Below, piece by piece: positions 8,171 to 17,345 of a stretch of DNA of 64,000 nucleotides. The notes under the pieces were generated by a model. That model saw nothing but the letters and a program-made list of their open reading frames with translations, ran no database searches and was not told the origin of the DNA. Within the stretch, counting starts at the first letter, position 1. Each line of letters begins with the position of its first letter. The stretch is taken from NCBI RefSeq assembly GCF_900156575.1, contig NZ_FTNY01000004.1, forward strand, positions 248,001 through 312,000, read 5' to 3'. Source of the stretch: Chryseobacterium shigense (GTDB lineage Bacteria > Bacteroidota > Bacteroidia > Flavobacteriales > Weeksellaceae). The translations under genes and the position numbers were made by a program.

Positions 8171-9505
8171 TTATTTCTTAAGTTCTTCTAAAAACTCGTC
8201 GTGAGAGATTTTAGTTTCTTTTTTTCCTCCTTTTTCAAGGATTACATCTTTCAGTTTAGCCATCGCTACTTCAGAAGAAATTTGTCTTACCTGCTCCTGA
8301 TCTTTCAACATTTCAACAGCGTATTTCTGAACTTCTTCATCCCCTAAGTGGTGGATTCCGTAGATTGCTAACTGGTTTTTCACTAACTGCTCAGCTTGTG
8401 CCAATACATCAGCATAGTCTAACTTGATTTCGTTATCAGTCATTAATTTACCTTCAATGATCTGGTATCTTAACTGACTTTTCTCTGCTTCAAGAATTTC
8501 TTTAGCCTGCTCTTCAGACTGGATGTTCTGGTTAGAGAATAACAACCATTTTACTAAGAAAGTTTCAGGAAGTTTCACTTCTTCTTTTTCAGTAACCTGC
8601 TCCAATACTTTATTCACATAGTGAACGTCAGCATTCTGCTGGAAGTACTCATCTAATTCAGATTTTACTTTTTCTTTAAGCTCTTCTTCAGATGTTATAG
8701 TTCCTTCTCCGTATACTTTGTCGAATAACTCCTGATTAAGCTCAGCTAAGTTCAATGCATAGAAGTCTTTTACTTTAACTTCTACTTCAGCATGGTGTAA
8801 GTGCTCAACTTCTTCTTTAGTGAATCCTAATTCTTTAGCCAGTTCCTCATCACCTGCAAGCGTTTCTTTAGATACTTTTACAGAACCGTCCATTTTCAAA
8901 GCTTTTACCAATTTGAAAGCTTCTTTGTTTTCAGCCGTAATGGTAACGTTCTTTGGCTGGTGGTGGTGCTCTCCTTCAGCATCTTCTTCTACAACCTGAG
9001 AAATTTCTAAAGCTACATAAGAATCTTTACCGATTTTATCCTGAGGAACCTGCTCCGCAAAACGCTTCTGCATGTTCTCAATGCTCTTTGTGATTTCCTT
9101 GTCAGAAGCCTCTACTTTATAATGAGGAGCTTCATATTTAGCTAAATCTATAGTGAATTCAGGCTCATATCCTACCTCGAAACCAACTTCAATTTGATCA
9201 GCGTTGTAGTCCAATTGGTTTACTGGCTGAGGAACAGGTTGTCCAACTAATCTTAACTTGTTGTCGTTAACATAATTGTTCAATGCGTCAGAAACCTGTT
9301 TGTTGATTTCTTCGAATGCAATACCTGCTTCATATTGTTTTTTAACCATACTCAAAGGCACTTTCCCTTTTCTGAAACCAGGAACTTGCGCATTTTTAGC
9401 ATAATTAATCAACTGCTTGTCTACTTTTTCTTTGTAGTCAGATTTTTCCAATGTCACTGTAAGTAATGCACTTACGTCATCATGGTTTTGTGCGGTAACC
9501 TTCAT
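8171..9505 (-). CDS. tig: Trigger factor (ribosome-associated chaperone)
   Basis: The 444-residue length and domain order fit trigger factor. The N-terminal ribosome-binding domain carries the signature GFRKGKVP (about residues 43-50). The middle region, in the place of the FKBP-type PPIase, is Glu/His-rich (AEGEHHHQPK) and looks divergent. The long helical C-terminal domain forms the chaperone arms. It binds ribosomal protein L23 at the tunnel exit and shields nascent chains. The gene stands alone, with terminators on both sides. The ClpP/ClpX genes that follow tig in many bacteria are not here. Confidence 0.95.
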   Translation of the reverse strand: MKVTAQNHDDVSALLTVTLEKSDYKEKVDKQLINYAKNAQVPGFRKGKVPLSMVKKQYEAGIAFEEINKQVSDALNNYVNDNKLRLVGQPVPQPVNQLDYNADQIEVGFEVGYEPEFTIDLAKYEAPHYKVEASDKEITKSIENMQKRFAEQVPQDKIGKDSYVALEISQVVEEDAEGEHHHQPKNVTITAENKEAFKLVKALKMDGSVKVSKETLAGDEELAKELGFTKEEVEHLHHAEVEVKVKDFYALNLAELNQELFDKVYGEGTITSEEELKEKVKSELDEYFQQNADVHYVNKVLEQVTEKEEVKLPETFLVKWLLFSNQNIQSEEQAKEILEAEKSQLRYQIIEGKLMTDNEIKLDYADVLAQAEQLVKNQLAIYGIHHLGDEEVQKYAVEMLKDQEQVRQISSEVAMAKLKDVILEKGGKKETKISHDEFLEELKK

Positions 9506-9596
9506 TATTGATTAAAATTTTAGGTTGCAAAAATATGAAAATTTTATGAGAATAACCTACTTCTAATCAATTCTTAGTCCTCAAATGTTGATAAAT

Positions 9597-9627
9597 AAAA
9601 AACCGCTGAAAATATCAGCGGTTTTTA
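9597..9627 (-). terminator. Terminator of the TonB-receptor/lipoprotein operon
   Basis: Arms AAAAAACCGCTGA and TCAGCGGTTTTT with a short loop lie directly downstream of the lipoprotein gene. Confidence 0.8.
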
Positions 9628-9643
9628 TCTATGTGAAGTATTT

Positions 9644-10219
9644 CTAATTACTTAGATTATAAGTCGCTTCTGCGTCTGTTTCTCCTCCTACTACACTTCC
9701 CCAAGCTGTTCCAACCTTGGTGTCATTTACACTCTGAGGCTCATGAATGAGGGTTAATTTCAGAAATGGAGAAGTTCCGTCCACCGCTTTTACAACATCC
9801 CATTTTGTTTTCAACCCAACTCTTTTTCCATCTTTATTTCTTAAATCGTTTCCATCCAATCTGGTAACGTTAATATTCGATTTCGGAAAGTCGAAAATAA
9901 GGAAATGCTCATCTTTAGCTTCTATGATTTCGTTGGTAGCGTCCTCATTTCCGTTTCTGAATTTTGCTTCCACGGTGTAAGACTTCCCGTCTTTGAGAGG
10001 AATTGTAGGAATACCTCCTGCTCCGATGCTGTAATTATATTCAATCGCCGTAGATCCCGGAGTGTCTTCTTTCACCAACAAGATAATATTGGTAAGCTCT
10101 TCCTGAGGAAGATCGTCTTCTGCTACAGAACCGTCTCTCTGACAAGAAATAACAGTAATCGTAATGAATAAAACAGCTAGTAATTTGATGATATTTTTAG
10201 TATTGAATAGTTTGTTCAT
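9644..10219 (-). CDS. Lipoprotein partner of a TonB-dependent receptor
   Basis: The 191-residue product has a type II signal peptide with lipobox VISC (cysteine at about residue 26), followed by an acidic stretch (SVAEDDLPQEE) of the kind that acts as a surface-export signal in Bacteroidota lipoproteins. The remainder is predicted beta-rich and has no catalytic motif. It lies 50 bases downstream of the TonB receptor gene on the same strand and so probably acts with it as a surface or periplasmic substrate-capturing protein. Substrate unknown; a metal is a guess from the His-rich neighbourhood. Confidence 0.7.
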   Translation of the reverse strand: MNKLFNTKNIIKLLAVLFITITVISCQRDGSVAEDDLPQEELTNIILLVKEDTPGSTAIEYNYSIGAGGIPTIPLKDGKSYTVEAKFRNGNEDATNEIIEAKDEHFLIFDFPKSNINVTRLDGNDLRNKDGKRVGLKTKWDVVKAVDGTSPFLKLTLIHEPQSVNDTKVGTAWGSVVGGETDAEATYNLSN

Positions 10220-10269
10220 TTTTAGAATTTTAAGTTTTGTGAAATTTTAATGTAATATTTTCTGAATCC

Positions 10270-12654
10270 TTAGAATTTGTATCTAAAGTTTAAAATAAAG
10301 TTTCTTCCTGCCTCATCTGCAAAGAACCTCAAACGGTTCAGGTAATCTCTGTAAGAAGTATTAAAAAGATTGTTGACGATAAGCCCTGCAGAAAGATTTT
10401 TGCTGATATTGATTCCTGTTTGCACATTCCAAAGTGAGTAGCTGTTGGGTGGTGTACTTAGATCAATGGTTTTATCCACCAATTCGCCATCCACATATAC
10501 TTCCAGGGGAACATTTCGGACAGGGAATCTGGTTTGTTTCAGAGAGGTTTGATTTTCAACGGTAAAATAGAAGTTATTCCATTTTTCCTTTTTAAACTGC
10601 AATGCGTTGGAGAAATTCGGGGGCATCATCAGAATCAAAGGTTCATTGTTGGTATCATCCTGTCCGTGAACGTAACTTCCTTTTCCCACATAGGTAAGGT
10701 CATCCGTAAGTTTCCAGTTGATATCAAGGTCTACCCCGTACATCCTGGCATCGATCTGCTGATAGGCCCACTCGGGAAACACCCCTCTGATTGTCCCTTT
10801 AATTCCCACAGGGACCTGATTGATAAAGTTTTTGGTGATAAATAAGTAGGGGTTTACAGAAATATTCAGTCCTTTCAAAACATTGAATTTTGAGTCTACT
10901 GTTAAATTAAACTGATGTCCCTGCTCATTTTTCAATGCCATATCTCCCGTTTCGATCACACCTGCAGAATGATGCAAACCGTCCGAAAACAGCTCTGCCA
11001 CATTTGGCGATCTGCCTACTTTTGCATAGTTAAATTTCAGATCAAAATTTGACCCCGGGCGGTATTCCAAACCTGCATTAAAGGAAACATTATTGTAATT
11101 AAGCTGTGGACGCGTCAGAATTCTGTTCTGGTTTTTCTTCACATAAAATTGAGGATAGGTGTCGGCATATAATTTTTCCCAGTCACTTTGATCGTACCAT
11201 TTGGTCACATCATAACGGGTGAAATCATATCTCGCGCCAGCCTCAAAATTAAATTTGGGAGAAATCTTGTATTTAAAAACAGAATAAGCTCCGGCAGAAT
11301 ATTTATCATAGTTAGGAATCAAACGTCTCGCTTTTGTCGCAGGGTCCGAATAATTGTTTTGAAAACCTGCATCAATTCCTGTTTCCAGAGACCATTTGCC
11401 TCTTTCCAACAAATCATTAAGGTTAAACTGATGCGTCATCAGCTCAAGATCCAAAGAAGGAACATCATTCAGTTCACCTCTCCGGATGTCATATTCCTGT
11501 CTGTGATTGTACTGATAACTGTAGGTTGCTGAAAGTTTTCCAATATTTTCAAATCTTTTAAACGCTGAAACTTTTGCAATATGGTGCTCCACCACCTGTC
11601 TCGGATTATCAATATCATAACTGAATTTCCCTGAGTAAATCGGTGGATTTGCAGTCATTGCTCTGTCATAATCCCCGGAAGTGGAAACGTGTGAATCTCT
11701 CAAAATTCCTATATTCTGGTTCGTCAGGTAATAGTCAAAAGAAATTCCTTTTTCGTAACTGTTGTTCTGAACCGTAAAATTAAAAGACGAAAAATCCATT
11801 CCCGTATTTTTCAGATTATAATCGGGAGCGCTCTGATCTCCTAATTTTTTGACACTGCCACGGGATTTTACAGCCCATCCGTTTTTCCAGACTTTAGCAA
11901 CATCTACATCCAATCCGAGGCCTCTGCCATTTGAGATCCCCGTAAGTCCTACTGAACCTTTGATGGTATCTTTTTTAGGGAAAATTTCAGGTTCCAGCAC
12001 CACCACTCCTCCGATAGCATCACTTCCGTATTTCAATGCAGAAGCTCCTTTGATCACATCGATGTGCTGAAAATTATTAATATCAACATTGGGAGCATGT
12101 TCTACTCCCCATTCCTGTTCTGCAAGCTTTACCCCATTATTTAAAATAGAAATTCTGCTTCCATACAGGCCGTGAATAACAGGTTTTGAAATATTATTCC
12201 CTGTTTTTAAAGTGGTAACCCCAGAAATTTTAGATAATAAATTCCCCAGATTATCGGTAGAATTTCTCTCAATTTCAGATTTATCTAATGTTTTAATAAT
12301 CAGAGAACCATTAGATTTATGACTTCCATGAATGGTCACCGTTTCTATATCATGGCTGTGGTGCTCTAGCTTAATGACCAATTGTACATCCTGACCAACT
12401 TCTATATTTTCAGTATAATCATCGCAATCAGGATGTCTGGCAATGAGCGTATATTTTCCCGCAGGAATTTTATTCAGCACAAACTTACCTTTAGTATCGG
12501 TTTTAGCTGTAAATCCACCGATATTCACCACAGCATTTTGCAGCATGGTTTTATCGTGAAAATCCTGAACAGTTCCTTCTACCGAATACGATTTTTGTGC
12601 ACTTATTGATGTCAGTCCAAAAAAGACCAACATCAGACTATATATCCATTTCAT
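10270..12654 (-). CDS. TonB-dependent outer-membrane receptor with CarboxypepD_reg-like N-terminal domain
   Basis: A 794-residue protein: signal peptide (1-19), CarboxypepD_reg-like beta domain (about 20-105), plug (about 115-225, with GLYGSRISILNNGVKLAEQ and KGASALKYGSDAIGG) and a 22-strand-type barrel ending in the aromatic RYKF. His-rich stretches flank the plug (LEHHSHDIETVTIHGSHKS) and recur in the barrel (GLHHSAGVIE, VEHHIAK). That fits a metal or metallophore receptor but is not proof; ZnuD-like zinc receptors share such patches. The downstream lipoprotein is probably co-transcribed. No obvious metalloregulator box was found in the leader. Confidence 0.88.
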   Translation of the reverse strand: MKWIYSLMLVFFGLTSISAQKSYSVEGTVQDFHDKTMLQNAVVNIGGFTAKTDTKGKFVLNKIPAGKYTLIARHPDCDDYTENIEVGQDVQLVIKLEHHSHDIETVTIHGSHKSNGSLIIKTLDKSEIERNSTDNLGNLLSKISGVTTLKTGNNISKPVIHGLYGSRISILNNGVKLAEQEWGVEHAPNVDINNFQHIDVIKGASALKYGSDAIGGVVVLEPEIFPKKDTIKGSVGLTGISNGRGLGLDVDVAKVWKNGWAVKSRGSVKKLGDQSAPDYNLKNTGMDFSSFNFTVQNNSYEKGISFDYYLTNQNIGILRDSHVSTSGDYDRAMTANPPIYSGKFSYDIDNPRQVVEHHIAKVSAFKRFENIGKLSATYSYQYNHRQEYDIRRGELNDVPSLDLELMTHQFNLNDLLERGKWSLETGIDAGFQNNYSDPATKARRLIPNYDKYSAGAYSVFKYKISPKFNFEAGARYDFTRYDVTKWYDQSDWEKLYADTYPQFYVKKNQNRILTRPQLNYNNVSFNAGLEYRPGSNFDLKFNYAKVGRSPNVAELFSDGLHHSAGVIETGDMALKNEQGHQFNLTVDSKFNVLKGLNISVNPYLFITKNFINQVPVGIKGTIRGVFPEWAYQQIDARMYGVDLDINWKLTDDLTYVGKGSYVHGQDDTNNEPLILMMPPNFSNALQFKKEKWNNFYFTVENQTSLKQTRFPVRNVPLEVYVDGELVDKTIDLSTPPNSYSLWNVQTGINISKNLSAGLIVNNLFNTSYRDYLNRLRFFADEAGRNFILNFRYKF

Positions 12655-13082
12655 TGTCTATAGATTGATTGCGTACCTTTTACAGATACATTTTTTTCGT
12701 AAAAATTTGTTGAATGGGTTGTTTGTTAGATTACAGATAAGAGATAAGAGATAAGAGATAAGAGACATGAGACTAGAGACTTGTACACCAATGAATCAAT
12801 ATCAATCCATTCTTAAATGTACAAACCATGCTGGTGCATGAACTTATGTACTCTCAAACTTTGATATCCCGGAACTTTCATCCCAAATCATCAATAAGGA
12901 CAACATTTGTAATAAAGACTTTCAGAAAATTCTTCCAGCCTCAATACTCATTATTGAACATAAATCCTTTATCCATAATATATCCCGAATCCCGGAAACC
13001 GTATCTAACAGCTATTAAACAATAGCTTTAAACCCAAAGTACTGAACTTTAAAATCAATTAAAGCCCATAAAAATCTATGAT
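12655..13082. other. Intergenic region with heptamer repeat, no gene seen
   Basis: This 428-base stretch between the TonB receptor and the His/Cys-rich small protein has no convincing reading frame. It holds four tandem copies of AGATAAG and a small inverted repeat TTGTACA...TGTACAA (12781-12824). The rest is AT-rich without recognisable structure. Confidence 0.6.
12735..12762. repeat. Tandem heptamer repeat (AGATAAG)x4
   Basis: Four perfect copies of the 7-mer are followed by degenerate copies (AGACATG, AGACTAG). It is intergenic and resembles in unit length the ATAGATG array at 40.8 kb. Confidence 0.9.
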
Positions 13083-13439
13083 TTATGAAATTGCGGGAGG
13101 CCCCCGAAGCTGAAAAGTGAATTTGGTCTGAGACCATATTTTTTCCTGAATGGCAATCACCTGTTTTACCTCGTGCGTAAAATGTTCGAAAGTAAAATTG
13201 TATTCGTCCGGAACCAATGTATGTCCTGTAGCTAAGAAATGACAAGCAAGACAATCGCCGGGCTTTTCTTTAGCCGAAGTTTTGGTCATTGCATTTTCTG
13301 TCTTCTTAAGATTGAAACTCTTAAAGTAGTCGACAGCGTCATGGTGATGAAAACTTTGAGAAAACAGCGCAATGAAGTAGATCCCAAACAAAAGTTTGGA
13401 AATAAAATTCTTCAGATTTCTGCTTTCCTTAAAAATCAT
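13083..13439 (-). CDS. Small His/Cys-containing protein upstream of the TonB receptor
   Basis: The 118-residue product has one N-terminal hydrophobic segment (LLFGIYFIALFSQSF) immediately followed by HHHD, then a CLACH motif in the middle and a GPP ending (QLRGPPAIS). Bacteroidota encode many small secreted or membrane-anchored proteins with such His, Cys and Pro-Pro signatures next to metal-related TonB receptors. I do not recognise a named family with confidence. The His triplet and CxxCH could bind metal or, less likely, haem. It is encoded upstream of the receptor on the same strand but 428 bases away, so co-transcription is uncertain. Confidence 0.6.
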   Translation of the reverse strand: MIFKESRNLKNFISKLLFGIYFIALFSQSFHHHDAVDYFKSFNLKKTENAMTKTSAKEKPGDCLACHFLATGHTLVPDEYNFTFEHFTHEVKQVIAIQEKIWSQTKFTFQLRGPPAIS

Positions 13440-13592
13440 CTTGTAAAATTATAAAAATAATTTAAGTTTTAAATTAAGTTTTCGTAAAACACGGCATTAA
13501 AACTGTTCAATACGTCGGTAAAACTAATTTTTTGTTACAAAAAAAAGTCCGGCGATGTGATCATTCTTTTAAAATTTTCTTTTATCCTTAAA

Positions 13593-13710
13593 ATCCTTCG
13601 ACCTTTGCTCAGGATAACCTTCCTACTCCTGATTGTCATTTACAGTGCCGTGCACTCAAAGTAAAAAACATATTATTTTAGCATGGTCATCTTGGGCAAA
13701 GGCGAAGGAT
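13593..13710. repeat. REP-like imperfect inverted repeat pair
   Basis: The left arm 13593-13616 begins ATCCTTCGACCTTTGCTCAG. The right arm 13687-13710, read on the minus strand, begins ATCCTTCGCCTTTGCCCAAG. The two differ by one indel and a few substitutions and are separated by about 70 bases. The arrangement resembles paired palindromic repeats scattered through intergenic DNA. Confidence 0.6.
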
Positions 13711-13734
13711 CTATATTGTATTATTTTTAATAAA

Positions 13735-15660
13735 TTAAACCAACTGAGAACCTAAATGCTCCCATTCCTGTAAAGCCACTTCAAGTTCTTCTTTAGTTTT
13801 GTTATATTTTTCTAAAGTTTCTTCTGAAGGGTTTTCCTGGGTGAAGGTATCTTCCATTTTTTCAATTTCCGTTTCAAGCTCGGAAATTTTTTCTTCTACC
13901 TTCTTTAATTTATTCTGAATATTTTTTTGTTCTTTGCTTACAATTGTTGATTTTTCTTCCACCTTCACTTCTTTCGGAGCTGGTTTTACCTCAACTTTTA
14001 TATCTTCACTGTGAAGTTTTGCTTTTTCAGCAGAAATTTCTCTGAGTGTTTCTTTTTGTCTGTATTCAAGATATTCTCCAACACTTCCCAGGAATTCTTT
14101 CATTCTTCCGTCACGGAATTCATAAATTTTATCACAAAGCCCGTCCAGGAATTCTCTATCGTGAGAAATCACGATCAATGTTCCCTGAAAGTTCTGTAAA
14201 GCCAGCTTGATAATTTCCTTAGACTGAATATCAAGGTGGTTGGTAGGCTCATCCATAATCAATGTGTTGAATGGACGAAGCAATAATTTACAAAGGGCCA
14301 GACGGTTTCTTTCTCCTCCGGAAAGCACTTTTGTTTTTTTGGAAACAGCTTCCCCCTGGAATAAGAAAGATCCTAATAAATCTCTTACCCTAGGTCTGGT
14401 TTCTTCTGTTGCTGCATCTTCAGCTTCTTCTAAAACAGTTTTATTCGGGGTCAGTACTTCTTCCTGATTTTGGGCAAAGTATCCGATGTTGACATTGTGT
14501 CCTAAATTCCAGGTTCCTGAATAATCTTTAATTTCCCCGGCAAGAATTTTCGCCAAAGTGGTTTTTCCCTGTCCGTTCTGTCCCAAAAGGGCAATTCTGT
14601 CTCCTCTCTGAACAATAAAGTCTACATCATCAAAAATTTGTTTTTTCCCGTATGCTTTTCCTAAATGCTCAGCTTCAAAAATTACTTTTCCGGGAACCAT
14701 AGATTGTACGAAACGGATGTTGAATTTGGAAACGTCTTCATTATCCACTTCAATACGCTCGATTTTATCTAATTTTTTAATAAGCGACTGTGCGAAGGAA
14801 GCTTTGGTAGCACTTGCACGGAACTTATTGATGTTATCCTCCATCTGCTTAATCTCTGCATCCTGGTTCTTTTTGGCCCCGATGAGTTTCTCACGGCGTT
14901 CTTCACGCATGATCAGGTATTTGGAATAGTTGGCTTTATAATCGTCAACTTTTTTATTATTGATATCAAAAGTTCTGTTGCAGACAGCGGTCATAAACTG
15001 CTTATCGTGACTTACCAGAACGATAGCTCCGGGATAGTCTTTCAAGAAGTTTTCCAGCCAGATAATGGATTCCATATCCAGGTGGTTGGTAGGCTCATCG
15101 AGAAGCATGATATCATTTTTCTGAAGCAGCAGTTTAGCCAGTTCAATTCTCATTCTCCATCCTCCGGAAAATTCGTCTGTAATTTTTTGGAAATCATCCG
15201 CTTTAAATCCTAAACCGAACAATACTTTTTCCATATCGCCTTCAAGATTGTAAGCATCATGATTCATGAGAAGATCGTTCAGCTCTGTCATTTTATTGAT
15301 CAGATCTGTGTACGCGTCACTTTCATAATCTGTTCTTACAGCCATCTGATGGTTTACCTCCTCCAGTTCGTTTTTCCAGGCATTGATTTGTTCAAAGGCC
15401 TGCATCGTTTCAGCCCAGACGGTTCTTCCTTTTACGAAATCCAGATCCTGCTTCAGGAAACCAATGGTAGCACCTCCCTCGCGAACTACAGCTCCTTCGT
15501 AGAAATTAATTTCCCCTGAAAGCATTTTCAATAAAGTGGATTTCCCCGCTCCATTTTTTCCTACGAGACCAACTTTATCATCCTTTTTAATGGTGAAATT
15601 GGTATTTTGAAACAGATAGTTTCCCGAATGATGTAATCCTAAACCTTGAACCGAAAGCAT
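13735..15660 (-). CDS. ABC-F family ATPase (Uup/Ettα-like), translation-associated
   Basis: The start is set at ATG 15660 (MLSVQGLGLHHSG), which is the normal start of the first ABC domain; an upstream in-frame ATG adds 48 hydrophobic residues that do not belong to the family. Two ABC domains lie in tandem, with Walker A GKNGAGKSTLLK and GQNGQGKTTLAK, and signature motifs FSGGWRMRIELAKLLL and LSGGERNRLALCKLLL. There are no membrane segments. The linker is charged, and a coiled coil closes the C-terminus (LKKVEEKISELETEIEKM). ABC-F proteins act on ribosomes, and this one looks like the housekeeping Uup/YfmR-type group. It need not be an antibiotic-resistance factor. Confidence 0.88.
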   Translation of the reverse strand: MLSVQGLGLHHSGNYLFQNTNFTIKKDDKVGLVGKNGAGKSTLLKMLSGEINFYEGAVVREGGATIGFLKQDLDFVKGRTVWAETMQAFEQINAWKNELEEVNHQMAVRTDYESDAYTDLINKMTELNDLLMNHDAYNLEGDMEKVLFGLGFKADDFQKITDEFSGGWRMRIELAKLLLQKNDIMLLDEPTNHLDMESIIWLENFLKDYPGAIVLVSHDKQFMTAVCNRTFDINNKKVDDYKANYSKYLIMREERREKLIGAKKNQDAEIKQMEDNINKFRASATKASFAQSLIKKLDKIERIEVDNEDVSKFNIRFVQSMVPGKVIFEAEHLGKAYGKKQIFDDVDFIVQRGDRIALLGQNGQGKTTLAKILAGEIKDYSGTWNLGHNVNIGYFAQNQEEVLTPNKTVLEEAEDAATEETRPRVRDLLGSFLFQGEAVSKKTKVLSGGERNRLALCKLLLRPFNTLIMDEPTNHLDIQSKEIIKLALQNFQGTLIVISHDREFLDGLCDKIYEFRDGRMKEFLGSVGEYLEYRQKETLREISAEKAKLHSEDIKVEVKPAPKEVKVEEKSTIVSKEQKNIQNKLKKVEEKISELETEIEKMEDTFTQENPSEETLEKYNKTKEELEVALQEWEHLGSQLV

Positions 15661-15771
15661 TTTATTAAAAATTAGTGATGAATAATGAATTTTCGGGTGC
15701 AAAAGTACGGAAAAAGAAATGAATAGGCCAGAAATAAAAAAGACTCCCTGATAGCACGGCTTTTGGAACAA

Positions 15772-15801
15772 CAAAAAGGGATGCCCTGCCAGACATCCCT
15801 T
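15772..15801 (-). terminator. Terminator of the DUF2235 gene
   Basis: Arms AAGGGATG and CATCCCTT with a 10-base loop are followed by T5 in the leftward direction. Confidence 0.7.
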
Positions 15802-15844
15802 CATAACCTAAATTTAAAACTGAAAAGTACTAACGTTATTTATT

Positions 15845-17185
15845 CTAATTCTGTTCTGCCGCGAAGGATCTTATCTCGATCGTACGGCTCCAGATATCAT
15901 TATTGGGAACATTGGTTCCATACAGAAAGTCTGCGACGAAACTGTCTTCCGGAAGATGCAGGTCAGTAAGCAGTTTGGTATGGATTCCACGGTCTACAGA
16001 GGTACTGCTGGGTACGTTCAGGCCGTTATTGATCAGTTCTGCCTCCATCTCATCTGCTGATCTTTGTAACAGATCGGCACTATAGATTCCAAAATTGGCT
16101 GAAATATGCGTATAATCTGCGAAACCTGAATAATCATATTGTGGTTTCATAGCCATTGAAAAACTTTCCACATAGGCTGCAAGTTGGGTATAGAACTCTG
16201 AAAGGAAAGAATCATCTGTCATCTCAAGACCTGAATGGACAAGGTCTGTACTGAAGATTCCGGCCATAACATTATTGGTTTCCTGCAGCATTACTTTTCC
16301 GTATACCATAGGAAGGGTATTCAAAATCACATCTCTGGAAACATAAGCCTGGGAAAGCACCACTCCTTTCTCAATCTGAAATCCGGAAAGCAGGGCGTCC
16401 CATATTTTATTGCCTTCGGCATCTGTTTTTGCATTTCTGACATCCGAAACATAATCCTGAAGGTCGTTGGTATTAATAAAATCTGTAGAAATATATACGG
16501 AATGCGGAGCCTGAAGATAACCTCCTCCTACATCAGCATGAGCGCCGGGAACAAAAACTTCTTTCCAGACAGATCCTGAAGTTTCGGTTTTCGTATCCTG
16601 CATATTTTTTGAATTTTCAAAAAAGCCGGTCAGTGGAAAAAAGAAACGGCATTCGTTGACTGCACAGATATGAAGTGCATTTTCCACTTCCTGCGGGAGA
16701 TTCATATCATAGGTATTGAATGGTTTGGATTCAACCGTATCAAAAACTCCCAGAAATTTTATCATAATATTTACCGATGGATACTTTGTGACAAGCTGAT
16801 TACAGAATTCTCTTGCGAGCATACTTCCCCTGCTGAATCCATAGACATAGAAATGATATTCTGTATTTCTGTCACCTACAATATCCTGAACAAAACGATC
16901 TGCCCTGGATAGTTTGTCATCGGAAGAATATCCCTGTCCGTCAGGAGGATTGGCACATGTAGCCATTGCAAAGTTGCTATCCTCACCACCTGTGACGGTT
17001 CCGATCCCTTCCACATATATTTTATTGATTCCTTTGAATAAATTGAATAATTTATAAATATTAGTAGGTGCTCCTTTGTAGCTTTCATTATTTTGTGAAG
17101 GTCTATCCGATGAAGCAGCATTGATCCCGTTATTTCCTGTTCCGTCAAAAAAGATTCCAACAGATAGTATTGTATCGTTTTCCAT
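15845..17185 (-). CDS. DUF2235 alpha/beta-hydrolase (Tle-like phospholipase fold)
   Basis: The 446-residue product begins with the family hallmark IFFDGTGNN and has the nucleophile elbow GFSRGS (about residue 120), with a later acid/His-containing region (VPGAHADVGGGY). These are diagnostic of DUF2235, the fold of type VI secretion phospholipase effectors and related lipases. No signal peptide is visible. No T6SS structural, VgrG, PAAR or immunity gene lies nearby, so it may be an orphan effector or a cytosolic lipase. It is flanked by a leftward terminator and a 160-base gap from the response regulator. Confidence 0.8.
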   Translation of the reverse strand: MENDTILSVGIFFDGTGNNGINAASSDRPSQNNESYKGAPTNIYKLFNLFKGINKIYVEGIGTVTGGEDSNFAMATCANPPDGQGYSSDDKLSRADRFVQDIVGDRNTEYHFYVYGFSRGSMLAREFCNQLVTKYPSVNIMIKFLGVFDTVESKPFNTYDMNLPQEVENALHICAVNECRFFFPLTGFFENSKNMQDTKTETSGSVWKEVFVPGAHADVGGGYLQAPHSVYISTDFINTNDLQDYVSDVRNAKTDAEGNKIWDALLSGFQIEKGVVLSQAYVSRDVILNTLPMVYGKVMLQETNNVMAGIFSTDLVHSGLEMTDDSFLSEFYTQLAAYVESFSMAMKPQYDYSGFADYTHISANFGIYSADLLQRSADEMEAELINNGLNVPSSTSVDRGIHTKLLTDLHLPEDSFVADFLYGTNVPNNDIWSRTIEIRSFAAEQN

Positions 17186-17320
17186 CGCTGTGTTTTGCTT
17201 TAATTATTAAAAATTTCCTCTACCTCTTTTCATTGTTAGATTTTGTATTAAATCCTGTAAAACTTATTTTTCAAATTAACGGAAGAAGGAAAAGCAATAC
17301 TAGCGTGAAAAATACCAAAT

Positions 17321-17345
17321 AAAAAATTCCGTATTTCTACGGAAT
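17321..17345 (-). terminator. Terminator overlapping the response-regulator stop codon
   Basis: The inverted repeat ATTCCGTA / TACGGAAT with a 4-base loop is followed by T6 on the minus strand. Confidence 0.7.

Noticed and set aside
9906..10171. Plus-strand frames opposite the lipoprotein and TonB receptor genes
   Set aside because: They lack domain signatures and lie entirely within genes supported by strong family evidence.
12655..12735. Zur- or Fur-type operator upstream of the TonB receptor
   Set aside because: No convincing palindrome of the expected type was found in the leader.
13735..15660. ABC-F protein as an antibiotic-resistance determinant
   Set aside because: Motifs and context look like a housekeeping Uup/YfmR-type protein; no resistance genes are nearby and subgroup cannot be settled by eye.
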